Shown here: positions 40,918 to 50,023 of the stretch, piece by piece | Layout: every line of letters begins with the position of its first letter | Numbering within the stretch: the stretch's first letter is position 1 | Source of the DNA: JAGVJT01 sp964513205 | GTDB taxonomy: Bacteria > Pseudomonadota > Gammaproteobacteria > Legionellales > Legionellaceae | DNA: 64,000 nt | Direction of reading: 5' to 3' | Assembly (NCBI GenBank): GCA_964513205.1 | Contig: CAZELP010000006.1 | Span: 1 to 64,000 of the forward strand | Program-made: the position numbers and the translations under genes | Notes under the pieces: model-generated | The model's database searches: none | Told to the model about the DNA's origin: nothing | The model's input: only the letters and a program-made list of their open reading frames with translations

Positions 40918-43900
40918 ATGCCAAAGCGAACCGATCTCAAATCCATTCTTATTTTAGGTGCAGGACCCATCGTCATTGGACAAGCTGGCGAGTTTGATTA
41001 TTCAGGCTCTCAGGCTGTTCGTGCATTGAAAGAAGAGGGATATCGCATCATTTTAGTCAACTCGAATCCTGCAACAATCATGACCGACCCTGATTTAGCA
41101 GATGCGACTTATATTGAACCCATTCTTTGGCCCGAAGTCGCCAATATTATTGAAAAAGAACGGCCTGATGCCCTATTGCCCACAATGGGTGGACAAACAG
41201 CTCTGAATTGTGCTCTTGATCTGGTGCGAGAAGGAATTTTGGCGCGCTATGAAGTTGAATTAATTGGTGCAACAAAAGAGGCCATCGACAAAGCTGAAGA
41301 TCGAGAAAAATTTAGACGATTGATGCAAGACATTGGTCTTGAAATGCCACGCTCAGCAATTGCCCATAGTCTTGAAGAAGCTTTTTCTGTGCAGGCCTAT
41401 CTTGGATTCCCAACGATTATACGTCCTTCATTTACAATGGGGGGAAGTGGCGGAGGGATTGCATATAACCGAGAAGAGTTTGAGGCCATTTGTACCCAAG
41501 GATTGGCACTTTCTCCCACACATGAACTATTACTTGATGAGTCTGTATTGGGGTGGAAAGAGTTTGAGATGGAAGTGGTTCGCGATAAAAAAGACAATTG
41601 TATCATTGTATGCTCTATTGAAAATTTTGATCCAATGGGCGTGCATACAGGCGATTCAATCACAGTTGCTCCAGCTCAGACGTTGACAGATAAAGAATAT
41701 CAGCGCATGCGTGATGCGGCTATTCGCGTTTTGCGTGCCGTGGGTGTTGAGACAGGTGGGGCAAATGTTCAGTTTGCTGTAAATCCAGAGGATGGTCGTC
41801 TTTTGGTTGTTGAGATGAACCCGAGAGTTTCTAGAAGCTCCGCACTTGCATCAAAAGCAACAGGATTTCCGATTGCAAAAATTGCAGCTAAACTTGCCAT
41901 TGGTTATACATTAGATGAGTTGACAAATGAAATAACAGGCCATAAAACACCGGCTTCTTTTGAGCCCTCTATTGATTATGTTGTGACGAAAATACCTCGT
42001 TTTAATTTTGATAAATTTCCAGAGACAAAGCCTTCTTTGTCCACACAGATGAAATCAGTGGGCGAAGTGATGGCGATAGGTGAAAACTTTCGTGCTTCTT
42101 TGCAAAAAGCCATTAGAAGCTTAGAGATTGGTCGTGATAGTTTGCAGTCATTATTGAAAGGTGAACTTGATTCTGCGACACTCCGCGGCTTATTACGGGA
42201 GCCCACGCCAGATCGATTATGGTATATTGCGGATGCTTTTCGTTATGGCATGAATGTGGATGAAATTTATCAAGAATGTCATGTGGATCCTTGGTTTTTA
42301 CGACAAATTGAGACGTTAGTGGGATTTGAATATGCTTTAGCAGATCTTTCTCTCGATGCCATTAGTGAAGACGCTCTCCGCGAGCTTAAACAAGTCGGTT
42401 TTTCAGATCGTTATGTTGGGCAATTGCTCAGCTCTACTGAGGCAGAAGTGCGTGAAAGACGGTGGGCATTGAATATTCGCCCAACATATAAACGAATCGA
42501 TTCTTGTGCGGGTGAATTTCCAACACAGACACCTTATCTGTATTCTTGTTATCGCCATTCTTGTGAAGCATTCCCAACAGAACGTAAAAAAGTGGTTATT
42601 TTGGGTGGCGGGCCGAATCGCATTGGCCAAGGCATTGAATTCGATTACTGTTGTGTCCACGCGACAATGGCGTTGCGGGAAGCCGGTTTTGAAACCATCA
42701 TGGTAAACTGCAATCCTGAGACAGTGTCGACTGACGTCGATGTTTCTGACCGATTGTATTTTGAGCCAATTACGCTGGAAGATGTACTCGAAATCATTGC
42801 ATTAGAAAAACCAGAAGGCGTCATTGTTGATTATGGTGGACAGACTCCTCTGAAACTGGCAAAGACTCTGGCCGAGCAGGGCGTGGTTATTCTTGGTACT
42901 CAACCGGATGCCATTGATGAGGCTGAAGATCGTGAACGTTTTCAAAAAGTGATTACACGGCTCAATTTACATCAACCACCGAATGGTACTGTTCGAAGTG
43001 AATCTGAAGCCATCGTGGTTGCCGAAAAAATTGGCTATCCTCTGGTTGTTCGACCTTCCTATGTGTTGGGTGGACGAGCCATGGAAATTGTGTATCACGA
43101 AGAGGATCTTCGGCGTTATCTGACCCAAGCGGTTGCGGTGTCAGAGGATTCTCCTGTACTTTTGGATAAATTTCTAAATGATGCTATTGAGGTTGATGTG
43201 GATGCTGTTTGTGATGGAGAGCATGTTTTGATTGGCGCCATCATGGAACACATCGAGCAAGCAGGAGTTCATTCGGGTGATTCTGCATGTACATTGCCTC
43301 CTTTTAGTCTAAGCAGCGTTGTGCAGCAAGATCTTGCCGAACAAATGCGAATGCTAGCTCTTGAGCTTGGCGTGTGTGGTTTAGTCAATGCTCAGTTTGC
43401 CATTCAATCAGATGACATTTACGTGCTCGAGGTGAATCCTAGAGCTTCAAGAACGGTTCCTTTTGTTTCAAAAGCGACGGGATTACCACTGGCAAAAATT
43501 GCCGCTCGTTGTAAAATTGGAATGAGTTTGCGAGCACAAGGCCTTTTGCAGCGACAACCGAATCCAAATTTTTATGCAATCAAATTACCTGTTTTTCCTT
43601 TCATCAAATTTTCTGGAGTCGACTCTATTCTGGGACCCGAAATGAAATCTACAGGTGAAGCAATGGGGATTGCAAAACGATTTGGACAAGCCTATAGTAA
43701 GGCCCAACTTGGTGCTGGTGCGCACATGACAAAACGCAAACGCGCATTTTTATCTGTTCGTGATGCAGATAAAACGCGTGTGGGCGAAATTGCAAAAAGA
43801 TTGACTGATTTGGGATTTGAACTTGTCGCAACACGAGGTACCGCTATGGTGATACAAGCCGCAGGAATTGACTGTCGGCGTATTTTTAAAGTCGCTGAAG

Positions 43901-44148
43901 GAAGGCCACATATTGTGGACTACATTAAAAATAACGACATTGATTTCATCGTCAATACGACAGAAGGTAAACAAGCCATTGCCGATTCATTTTCGATTCG
44001 ACGTAATGCATTGCAGTATAAAGTGAGTTATACGACGACTTTATCCGGAGCCGAAGCCTCATGTCTTGCCATGAAATATGAAGATAGAAAAACGGTCACG
44101 CGATTACAAGATTTATGGGAGAAGGACATATGCAAAAACATCCAATGA
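40918..44148 (+). CDS. carB: Carbamoyl-phosphate synthase large subunit
   Basis: A 1076-residue protein with two homologous ATP-grasp halves: ILILGAGPIVIGQAGEFDYSG and VVILGGGPNRIGQGIEFDYCC mark their starts, RPSFTMGGSGGGIAYN and RPSYVLGGRAMEIVYH their ATP loops, and a C-terminal MGS-like regulatory domain follows. It makes carbamoyl phosphate for arginine and pyrimidine synthesis with CarA. The last 19 bases overlap greA. Short inverted repeats (TATCTC, GAGATA, CATCTCTA) lie in the 281-base leader at 40.7 kb. Confidence 0.98.
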   Translation: MPKRTDLKSILILGAGPIVIGQAGEFDYSGSQAVRALKEEGYRIILVNSNPATIMTDPDLADATYIEPILWPEVANIIEKERPDALLPTMGGQTALNCALDLVREGILARYEVELIGATKEAIDKAEDREKFRRLMQDIGLEMPRSAIAHSLEEAFSVQAYLGFPTIIRPSFTMGGSGGGIAYNREEFEAICTQGLALSPTHELLLDESVLGWKEFEMEVVRDKKDNCIIVCSIENFDPMGVHTGDSITVAPAQTLTDKEYQRMRDAAIRVLRAVGVETGGANVQFAVNPEDGRLLVVEMNPRVSRSSALASKATGFPIAKIAAKLAIGYTLDELTNEITGHKTPASFEPSIDYVVTKIPRFNFDKFPETKPSLSTQMKSVGEVMAIGENFRASLQKAIRSLEIGRDSLQSLLKGELDSATLRGLLREPTPDRLWYIADAFRYGMNVDEIYQECHVDPWFLRQIETLVGFEYALADLSLDAISEDALRELKQVGFSDRYVGQLLSSTEAEVRERRWALNIRPTYKRIDSCAGEFPTQTPYLYSCYRHSCEAFPTERKKVVILGGGPNRIGQGIEFDYCCVHATMALREAGFETIMVNCNPETVSTDVDVSDRLYFEPITLEDVLEIIALEKPEGVIVDYGGQTPLKLAKTLAEQGVVILGTQPDAIDEAEDRERFQKVITRLNLHQPPNGTVRSESEAIVVAEKIGYPLVVRPSYVLGGRAMEIVYHEEDLRRYLTQAVAVSEDSPVLLDKFLNDAIEVDVDAVCDGEHVLIGAIMEHIEQAGVHSGDSACTLPPFSLSSVVQQDLAEQMRMLALELGVCGLVNAQFAIQSDDIYVLEVNPRASRTVPFVSKATGLPLAKIAARCKIGMSLRAQGLLQRQPNPNFYAIKLPVFPFIKFSGVDSILGPEMKSTGEAMGIAKRFGQAYSKAQLGAGAHMTKRKRAFLSVRDADKTRVGEIAKRLTDLGFELVATRGTAMVIQAAGIDCRRIFKVAEGRPHIVDYIKNNDIDFIVNTTEGKQAIADSFSIRRNALQYKVSYTTTLSGAEASCLAMKYEDRKTVTRLQDLWEKDICKNIQ

Positions 44149-44609
44149 CACCAGAAGGAGCAGAGACACTTCGTCAAGAACTGCATCGTCTTAAGTCGAT
44201 TGAAAGACCTCGTATCATTGAAGCGATTGCAGTTGCAAGAGCGCATGGCGATTTAAAGGAAAATGCAGAATACCATGCGGCACGTGAGCAACAAAGTTTC
44301 AATGAAGGGCGTATTCTGGAGCTTGAAGCGAAACTTTCCAATGTGCAAATCATTGATGTTCGCAAAATGCCGAATCAAGGCAAGGTCATTTTTGGCTCTG
44401 TGGTGACACTCTGTAATATTGGCTCTGGAGACGAAATTACTTATCAATTGGTTGGTGTTGATGAGGCTGATATCAAATTAAATAAAATTTCTTTCAGCTC
44501 ACCAATCGGACGTGCTGTTATTGCCAAGCAAGTAGGGGATTGTGTAATGGTCGAAACCCCAGGTGGAATGGTTGAATATGAAATTGTTGAAGTGAGTTAT
44601 GAATATTAA
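44130..44609 (+). CDS. greA: Transcription elongation factor GreA
   Basis: A 159-residue protein starting at ATG 44130 (MQKHPMTPEGAETLRQELHRLK), inside carB. N-terminal coiled coil with the DLKENAEYHAAREQQSFNEGRI tip region, then the C-terminal domain (KVIFGSVVTLCNIGSGDEITYQLVG, SPIGRAVIAKQVGD). It rescues backtracked RNA polymerase. carB-greA adjacency is common in gammaproteobacteria. Confidence 0.97.
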   Translation: MQKHPMTPEGAETLRQELHRLKSIERPRIIEAIAVARAHGDLKENAEYHAAREQQSFNEGRILELEAKLSNVQIIDVRKMPNQGKVIFGSVVTLCNIGSGDEITYQLVGVDEADIKLNKISFSSPIGRAVIAKQVGDCVMVETPGGMVEYEIVEVSYEY

Positions 44610-44629
44610 ACATAATCACCAATAGAGCG

Positions 44630-44673
44630 CTTGCATAACCTCGCACTAAAACAAAATTCACAGGTTATGCAAG
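44630..44673. other. Long perfect hairpin between convergent greA and nnrD
   Basis: CTTGCATAACCT (44630-44641) and AGGTTATGCAAG (44662-44673) form a 12-bp perfect stem with a 20-base loop. No T-run follows on either strand. Its position between convergent genes suggests a transcription barrier or 3' end stabiliser for both. Confidence 0.55.
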
Positions 44674-44687
44674 AGCACCTTCTGGAT

Positions 44688-45548
44688 CTAGTTGGTTTGT
44701 CCAAGATCATTGATTAGTCTTGGAATTTCTTGCAGTAGGTCACTGGCTAAAAGTCCTCTCTGGCCTTGTGATGCAGCCACAATGTCACCAGCCCAAGCAT
44801 GTAAGTAGACACCTGCACATGCTGATTTCCATAGACTTAAGCCTTGTGCCACGCATCCTGAAATAATACCTGAAAGCAAATCTCCCATTCCTGCAGTCGC
44901 CATGCCTGGGTTCCCGTGTGGACAAATGAGGGGTGATTCTTTTATCGACCCTATGATTGTATGGGCTCCTTTTAGAATGCAGACACCAGGATATTGTTGT
45001 GTGAGACGTTTTATTGTTTTGAGTCGATCTTGCTGCACAAGCGATGTGGATGTGTCGAGTAGTCTGGCAGCTTCTCCAGGATGAGGCGTTAAGATGCAGT
45101 CAGCAGGAACCGTCATGTTAAGTTCTGAAAGCCAGTTTAACGCATCTGCATCAATGATTTTGGGTTGAGACTGTTGCATCATGTAACTGAATAATTGTTT
45201 GGACCATGGGCTTTTTCCAAGACCAGGGCCAAGTACGATGACGGTTGCTTTTTTTACAATGGGGTCGAGGCCATTGTTGATATGGTCAAAGCCATAGCAG
45301 ATTAATTCAGGTCGTCCAGCTGTAATGGATAATGCGTGCTCCGCGCGTGTCACAACAGTAACTAAGCCTGCACCGGTTCTTAACGCACCTTCTGCTGCAA
45401 TGCGTACAGAGCCTGGCATACCGGTATCGCCACCAACAATTAGAACGTTACCAAAAAGATGCTTGTGAGCATCAAGCGGGCGTGGAGTAAACCAAGATTG
45501 AATCTCTTTTAAGGTGAGCGTTTCAGATGGATTTGGTCGCATAATCAA
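44688..45548 (-). CDS. nnrD: ADP-dependent NAD(P)H-hydrate dehydratase, stand-alone domain
   Basis: A 286-residue ribokinase-fold protein: NVLIVGGDTGMPGSVRIAAEGALRTGAGLVTVVT, VLGPGLGKSPWSKQLF, ILTPHPGEAARLL and GNPGMATAGMGDLLSGIISG with the GMGD anion hole. It repairs hydrated NAD(P)H. In many bacteria it is fused to the NnrE epimerase domain, which is absent here. The start overlaps the end of the upstream phosphatase gene by four bases. Confidence 0.92.
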   Translation of the reverse strand: MIMRPNPSETLTLKEIQSWFTPRPLDAHKHLFGNVLIVGGDTGMPGSVRIAAEGALRTGAGLVTVVTRAEHALSITAGRPELICYGFDHINNGLDPIVKKATVIVLGPGLGKSPWSKQLFSYMMQQSQPKIIDADALNWLSELNMTVPADCILTPHPGEAARLLDTSTSLVQQDRLKTIKRLTQQYPGVCILKGAHTIIGSIKESPLICPHGNPGMATAGMGDLLSGIISGCVAQGLSLWKSACAGVYLHAWAGDIVAASQGQRGLLASDLLQEIPRLINDLGQTN

Positions 45549-46222
45549 GGAATATAGTAGTAAGGATTAGGAAGTTTAAACGTTTTCATCGCGTGTCCGC
45601 CCTCCAAATCACTTGCTTGATCGCCGATAGAAGCGATGATGACATAACCTTGTTGCTCTATTTGAGCTCTTGTTTCAGATTTAAAAGGAATTGCCGAATT
45701 TTTATCATAGGATTTGGGTTTGTAGTAGACTTCTTTCCACTCAGTAAATCCTTTCTTTTTGAGATTCTCTTCGGTTTTTTGTTTAAAGACATTTGTTCGA
45801 CCTGTAATAAAAAAGACGTCGACATGATGCTTTAAAGCGTCTTGATAAAGCGCTAATGTAGCAGGGAGAGCTGGTTCGTTGGCCTTTAAGTGCTCTTTGT
45901 CAAAAACATCCAGCGGGGCGCAAAAATGATAAGATTGCATCACAGGATAATTTGACAAACTCGTCTCATCTATATCCAACACAAGAGCCAGTCGTTTTGG
46001 ATTTTTAGCGTGTTGATTTTCATCCGCGGTTTTATCTATGAATTTTTTTGCTTTGGCGATCACTTTTGCAAACTCCGCATCATATTGTCCTGATGCATGA
46101 TAAATCTCAAGTTGCTTTTTTAATTGTCCAAGATTTACGGGCTCTGCGAATGATTTGCTGCAGAGTAGTACAGCACAAGCGAGCGCAAAAAAACTATTCA
46201 TAACAAGCTGAGATGGATTCAT
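45545..46222 (-). CDS. Secreted HAD-family acid phosphatase (subfamily IIIB)
   Basis: A 225-residue protein with a signal peptide (SFFALACAVLLCSKSFA). The catalytic HAD motif is VLDIDETSLSN near 83, then FFITGRTN and a late GDQASDLEGG. These are the class of bacterial non-specific acid phosphatases related to lipoprotein e(P4) and plant vegetative storage proteins. No lipobox is visible, so a soluble periplasmic or secreted enzyme is likely. Start may be ATG 46222 or 46201. Confidence 0.85.
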   Translation of the reverse strand: MNPSQLVMNSFFALACAVLLCSKSFAEPVNLGQLKKQLEIYHASGQYDAEFAKVIAKAKKFIDKTADENQHAKNPKRLALVLDIDETSLSNYPVMQSYHFCAPLDVFDKEHLKANEPALPATLALYQDALKHHVDVFFITGRTNVFKQKTEENLKKKGFTEWKEVYYKPKSYDKNSAIPFKSETRAQIEQQGYVIIASIGDQASDLEGGHAMKTFKLPNPYYYIP

Positions 46223-46335
46223 AATGTTAAAGTCTTTTAAGATGAGAGGGTATGATTATAAGAAGAACCAGAGGCTTGTCAACTGAGTATTTCGATGGTG
46301 AGCATGTCGCGCTCAATTGAATGAACTGCCAGGAA

Positions 46336-46536
46336 TTAAATTTTGGGTGGGGTCAATTTCAGCCAAATACGTTCGTGGCAATAAAATAAGATAATTTTAC
46401 TGAGCATTTCCAGAAGGCCAACATAAAAAGATGTTTGCCACTCGTGTGTGAAAAAATAAACGGCGATCATGGTGGCTAATGTTCCAAAAATACGCCAACT
46501 GACGGCTTTTAATAAACTTTTGAAATGAGAATCCAT
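46336..46536 (-). CDS. DUF2061 membrane protein
   Basis: Sixty-six residues, of DUF2061 type (KSLLKAVSWRIFGTLATMIAVYFF, SFYVGLLEMLSKIILFYCHERIW) with two membrane helices. The family is often found next to or fused with APS kinase genes; here it begins one base after the stop of the sulfurylase/kinase gene. Role unknown. Confidence 0.85.
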   Translation of the reverse strand: MDSHFKSLLKAVSWRIFGTLATMIAVYFFTHEWQTSFYVGLLEMLSKIILFYCHERIWLKLTPPKI

Positions 46537-48138
46537 TTATAATATGTCCATAATAAGCTCAATTGCTTCTGAGATGGATAAGTCACTTGTATCAATGATT
46601 AAATCAGGATTTTCTGGTGATTCATAGGGCGCACTAATGCCTGTGAATGCTTGAATTTCCCCACGTTGTGCTTGCAAATAGAGCCCTTTCACATCTCTTT
46701 TTTGGCATGTTTCAAGAGGTGTTGCCACATAAATCTCAAGAAAACGTCCATTTTCGGAGACCATTTTTTTCATGACGTCGCGTGTCGATTTGTACGGAGC
46801 TATTGCTGCAATAATGGCAATGCCACGATGTTTGGTAATCTCTGAGGCTACATAAGCCACTCGCTCAAGGTGTTTATTTCGGTCTTCTGGGCTGAAGCCC
46901 AGTTCTGAAGACAAATTTTTTCGAAGGATGTCTCCATCTAACAGTGTGACGGTTCGTGTTGTTTGTTCTTGAATCGTTGCTTTTAATGCTTGGGCCAATG
47001 TCGATTTTCCAGCACCAGAGAGTCCTGTAAAGAGAATAGTGAGGCCTTGTTTTGATTCAGCAGGGTAAGTTTCACTTAAAATGTTGTTGATTTCTGGGAA
47101 AGTGAACCATTCTGGAATTGCCCGTCCTTCTTTTAGATGCGCACGCAGTTCTGTTCCGGATAGTGTTTGAATGTCGGCTTCTTCTTCAACTTTGTCTATC
47201 CCGATAAAAATCTGGCGTTTTTTGTCAAAGACCATCTCTGGATAAGGTAAGGGTATAATGCCGATTTCTTTTTGATGCTCCTGTAACAATGTTTGTGCTG
47301 CATAGGGTGAATAAAAATCAGGTCCGAGGCCTGCATGATCGCGTCCGACGATAAAGTGGGTTGCTCCATAATTTTTTCGAATGAGTGCGTGCCAGAGTGC
47401 TTCTTTAGGGCCAGCCATACGCATTGCCAGGGGAAGAAGACTTAATTGTACAGGTATGTCTTCGTATTTTTTTAAAATTTCGATGTAACATTTGACGCGA
47501 GTGATGTAATCAATGTCATCTGGTTTTGTCATTCCCACAACGGGATGAATCAGCAGATGACCACCGATTTCTTGAGCCGCTCTTTTGGTCAGTTCGAAGT
47601 GAGCTCGATGCATTGGATTTCGTGTTTGAAATGCGACAACTTTATCCCATCCTGCATATTGGAACAGTGATTTTAACGTGCTGGGTGTGTGCCGATATTG
47701 AATAAAATCTGAGTGTTGAGGCAATCTGATTTCAGTCAAAGGTCCACCCACATACCATTCATGAGACTGATGTTTGAGTGCGTAAACTCCTGGGTGTTTT
47801 TCATTTTGTGTGCCAAATACACATTGCGCTTCTTGTGTTTTGTTTGGCTTCCAAATGGATGTGACGGTAAGTGTGGCGATGGGAGTATTGTCTGCTGCGA
47901 CCAGTGTGATTTTTTCTTGATATGCCAAATTTCTTGCAAGTTCATCGCTGATATCCAGCGTGATGGGGATGGGGAAAAGGGTGCCGTCTAAAAGACGCAT
48001 TGTGTCGCAAACAGATTGGTATTCTGCTTGTGTTAAGAATCCATGCAAGGGTGAAAATGCACCATTTAAAAGACATTCAACGTCACAAAGTTGCTTGGGT
48101 GTGAGTGTTAACGTTTGAGTTTGTGTGCACAACATCAT
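46537..48138 (-). CDS. Bifunctional sulfate adenylyltransferase / APS kinase
   Basis: A 533-residue fusion. N-terminal ATP sulfurylase with TRNPMHRAHFELTKRA near 172 and GRDHAGLGPDFYSPYAAQ near 262; C-terminal APS kinase with Walker A FTGLSGAGKSTLAQAL near 371, LDGDILRKNL and GLSAP-type tail GISAPYE. It converts sulfate to PAPS in two steps. No PAPS reductase or sulfite reductase gene is near, so PAPS may serve a sulfotransferase. Two stacked ATG (48138, 48135). Confidence 0.95.
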   Translation of the reverse strand: MMLCTQTQTLTLTPKQLCDVECLLNGAFSPLHGFLTQAEYQSVCDTMRLLDGTLFPIPITLDISDELARNLAYQEKITLVAADNTPIATLTVTSIWKPNKTQEAQCVFGTQNEKHPGVYALKHQSHEWYVGGPLTEIRLPQHSDFIQYRHTPSTLKSLFQYAGWDKVVAFQTRNPMHRAHFELTKRAAQEIGGHLLIHPVVGMTKPDDIDYITRVKCYIEILKKYEDIPVQLSLLPLAMRMAGPKEALWHALIRKNYGATHFIVGRDHAGLGPDFYSPYAAQTLLQEHQKEIGIIPLPYPEMVFDKKRQIFIGIDKVEEEADIQTLSGTELRAHLKEGRAIPEWFTFPEINNILSETYPAESKQGLTILFTGLSGAGKSTLAQALKATIQEQTTRTVTLLDGDILRKNLSSELGFSPEDRNKHLERVAYVASEITKHRGIAIIAAIAPYKSTRDVMKKMVSENGRFLEIYVATPLETCQKRDVKGLYLQAQRGEIQAFTGISAPYESPENPDLIIDTSDLSISEAIELIMDIL

Positions 48139-48211
48139 GTCAATTGATCCATTTCATACTTTGCTGGCTAAGATAAATAATTTTGGACAAGTAAACAAGC
48201 CAATATTTAAG

Positions 48212-49048
48212 TTATGTTGGGCAAGAAATAGATTGTCCATTTAAGTCCTCATTACTTAAAGTGATGGTGATCGCGGCAGGAACGCTAGTTTGATTGATTT
48301 GGATGTTGTAAATCGTGTCAAAGTTGTATGTGCAGTTCCATGTTCCAGCCGTACAATATCCTTGTGCTGCATAAGACGGCAGGCATTCTCCAAATGGCCA
48401 AAGTGGGATTTTGTTGGTTGGATTCAAGCCAAGTAAATAATAAAAACTATAGGCTATGATGGGGATGTTTTTATGTTCCCAAGCAATAAAAACGGTTTTA
48501 CCGCAGTAGGCTTCTGTGTTTAATATTTCTCGAGCAATATCAATATCGCCAGTGGAAAGACCGCTGCTACATATGCCTGCGGGCGAGGGCGGTTGTGGTA
48601 ATGTGAGTAACCACACAGGGGGAACATCACTTGCACTTGGAACCGTGTAGTCTCCTGGGGCTGACGGCCCTCCATAATGACCTGCGCCATAGTCAGTGAG
48701 TACGGGCAGATTAAAGTATACGGCGGTGGGCTCTATTGTTGCCAGCGGCCTAACATAGGGGTAACAAGTTTTATCGCTTGATGAGTCGGGCATTGTGACG
48801 TTTGGATTCGCTGCGTAAATTGCAGTAGGAGCACCGTACCTCGTGTTTAGCAATTGTGTGAGTGCCAGTGAACGGTTTAACCCTTGACAATCTAACTGAC
48901 CGCGAGGAAATAACAAGTTATATTCACCGTGTCGTACGATCACGATATTTTTGATGCAGTCAGAAAAAGAAACAGAAAAATTAAATAGAAAGGTTATTCC
49001 TATAAAACACCGATACAGCGATGAGAAGTGAGCGTTTTTATTTATCAA
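48212..49048 (-). CDS. Secreted histidine phosphatase-like protein
   Basis: A 278-residue protein with a signal sequence (CFIGITFLFNFSVSFS). The catalytic RHGE is in IVIVRHGEYNLLFPRGQL near 38, and the second half has FIAWEHKNIPIIAY, consistent with the Glu-His pair of the superfamily. It contains about ten cysteines (GICSS, CYPY, GYCTAGTWNCTY), suggesting disulfides outside the cytoplasm. Overlaps the upstream barrel gene by 11 bases. Substrate unknown. Confidence 0.7.
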   Translation of the reverse strand: MINKNAHFSSLYRCFIGITFLFNFSVSFSDCIKNIVIVRHGEYNLLFPRGQLDCQGLNRSLALTQLLNTRYGAPTAIYAANPNVTMPDSSSDKTCYPYVRPLATIEPTAVYFNLPVLTDYGAGHYGGPSAPGDYTVPSASDVPPVWLLTLPQPPSPAGICSSGLSTGDIDIAREILNTEAYCGKTVFIAWEHKNIPIIAYSFYYLLGLNPTNKIPLWPFGECLPSYAAQGYCTAGTWNCTYNFDTIYNIQINQTSVPAAITITLSNEDLNGQSISCPT

Positions 49049-49841
49049 AATAATGATCCCAATGATAGATAAGCGAAATTAATGCGGTTTGAGTATTTGC
49101 TTTTGTAGAGGTGCTATTTGAAATAGGACCCAGTTGATAGACAGAAGTAGAATAGTTGTGACTGGTGATATTTTTTGAGATTTCGGGATAAAGCGTATAA
49201 ACATAATCCCCCCGAATGGAGAATCGGGACGTCATGCTTTGTTCAAATCCAAGACCGATACGCAGACCTGTCATAGACTCTGCATAGGTGTTATTTAAGG
49301 TCGTTTCAAGCGGGATAGTTGATCTGGAGTCTTCTACAGAAACCGTCCGAGTGAATTGATTAAAAGAAGCTCCGATACGTCCGTATAGCAAACTGCTTTG
49401 ATTCACCAAAAACCCAAACCGTCCGTCGATTCCAAAATCAGCAGTACCAAGACTCGTTTTCGTATTGGTGACTAGGGATTCACTTGGAAACAATAAGTGA
49501 CTTGTCTCACTCCAATAAGATTGAAGACCACTGATATTGACGTATAGCTCTGGGCCCGCAAAAAATTGCTTAAAAGCAAACAATTTGCCGATGTAAAAAG
49601 AGCCTAACACGCTGGTTTCTGATGTTTTTGGATGAATAGACTGATTCGAGAAAAATGAAAATGAAGGGTTGATTTCAGTCAGGCTAGAGGTATTAAACTG
49701 CCCATTCGTGACACCTATTCCTGCCCCAATATAATAGTCTGGAAAAAAGTCGATACTTTTCGGAGTGGAGAATGCGAAAGTAGACACCGGTATGATCAGG
49801 CATGAAAATAGCACTTGTATTGTTTTTAAAAATTGATTCAT
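49038..49841 (-). CDS. Outer-membrane beta-barrel protein
   Basis: From ATG 49841 (MNQFLKTIQVLFSCLIIPVSTFAFS) about 267 residues with a signal peptide; an upstream extension to 49925 is less likely. The mature protein has IDFFPDYYIGAGIGVTNGQF, GSFYIGKLFAFKQFFAGPELYVNIS, FSIRGDYVYTLYPEIS and a C-terminal ALISLIYHWDHYFDK, typical of porin-like 8-stranded barrels. It is coupled to the secreted phosphatase gene downstream. Function unknown. Confidence 0.7.
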   Translation of the reverse strand: MNQFLKTIQVLFSCLIIPVSTFAFSTPKSIDFFPDYYIGAGIGVTNGQFNTSSLTEINPSFSFFSNQSIHPKTSETSVLGSFYIGKLFAFKQFFAGPELYVNISGLQSYWSETSHLLFPSESLVTNTKTSLGTADFGIDGRFGFLVNQSSLLYGRIGASFNQFTRTVSVEDSRSTIPLETTLNNTYAESMTGLRIGLGFEQSMTSRFSIRGDYVYTLYPEISKNITSHNYSTSVYQLGPISNSTSTKANTQTALISLIYHWDHYFDK

Positions 49842-49940
49842 ATTTGAGTCGTATTGAGTGAATGAGTTTTTTAAATTTGATTTCTGGTAGATATTTGTAA
49901 CAAGTTTTAAAGACGAAGTCATCATTCTAAATGCTTTTTG

Positions 49941-49969
49941 TTGTGTCTTGGCTCTTTACGTTGTATTAT
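49941..49969 (+). promoter_or_regulatory. Promoter of the suf operon
   Basis: TTGTGT (49941-49946), 17 bases, TATTAT (49964-49969). Start about 49976; the operator below lies just downstream. Confidence 0.5.
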
Positions 49970-49985
49970 CGCGTTTCTTAATTAA

Positions 49986-49998
49986 GACTAAAACAGTA
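49986..49998 (+). promoter_or_regulatory. IscR-type operator in the suf leader
   Basis: GACTAAAACAGTA resembles the type 1 IscR site core GACTRWWWYAGTC with a single mismatch at the last position. It sits 26 bases before the Rrf2 gene and some ten bases downstream of the predicted transcription start, fitting repression of the operon by its own Rrf2 regulator. Confidence 0.6.
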
Positions 49999-50023
49999 CT
50001 CGATAAAATAAACGAGAAAAATG

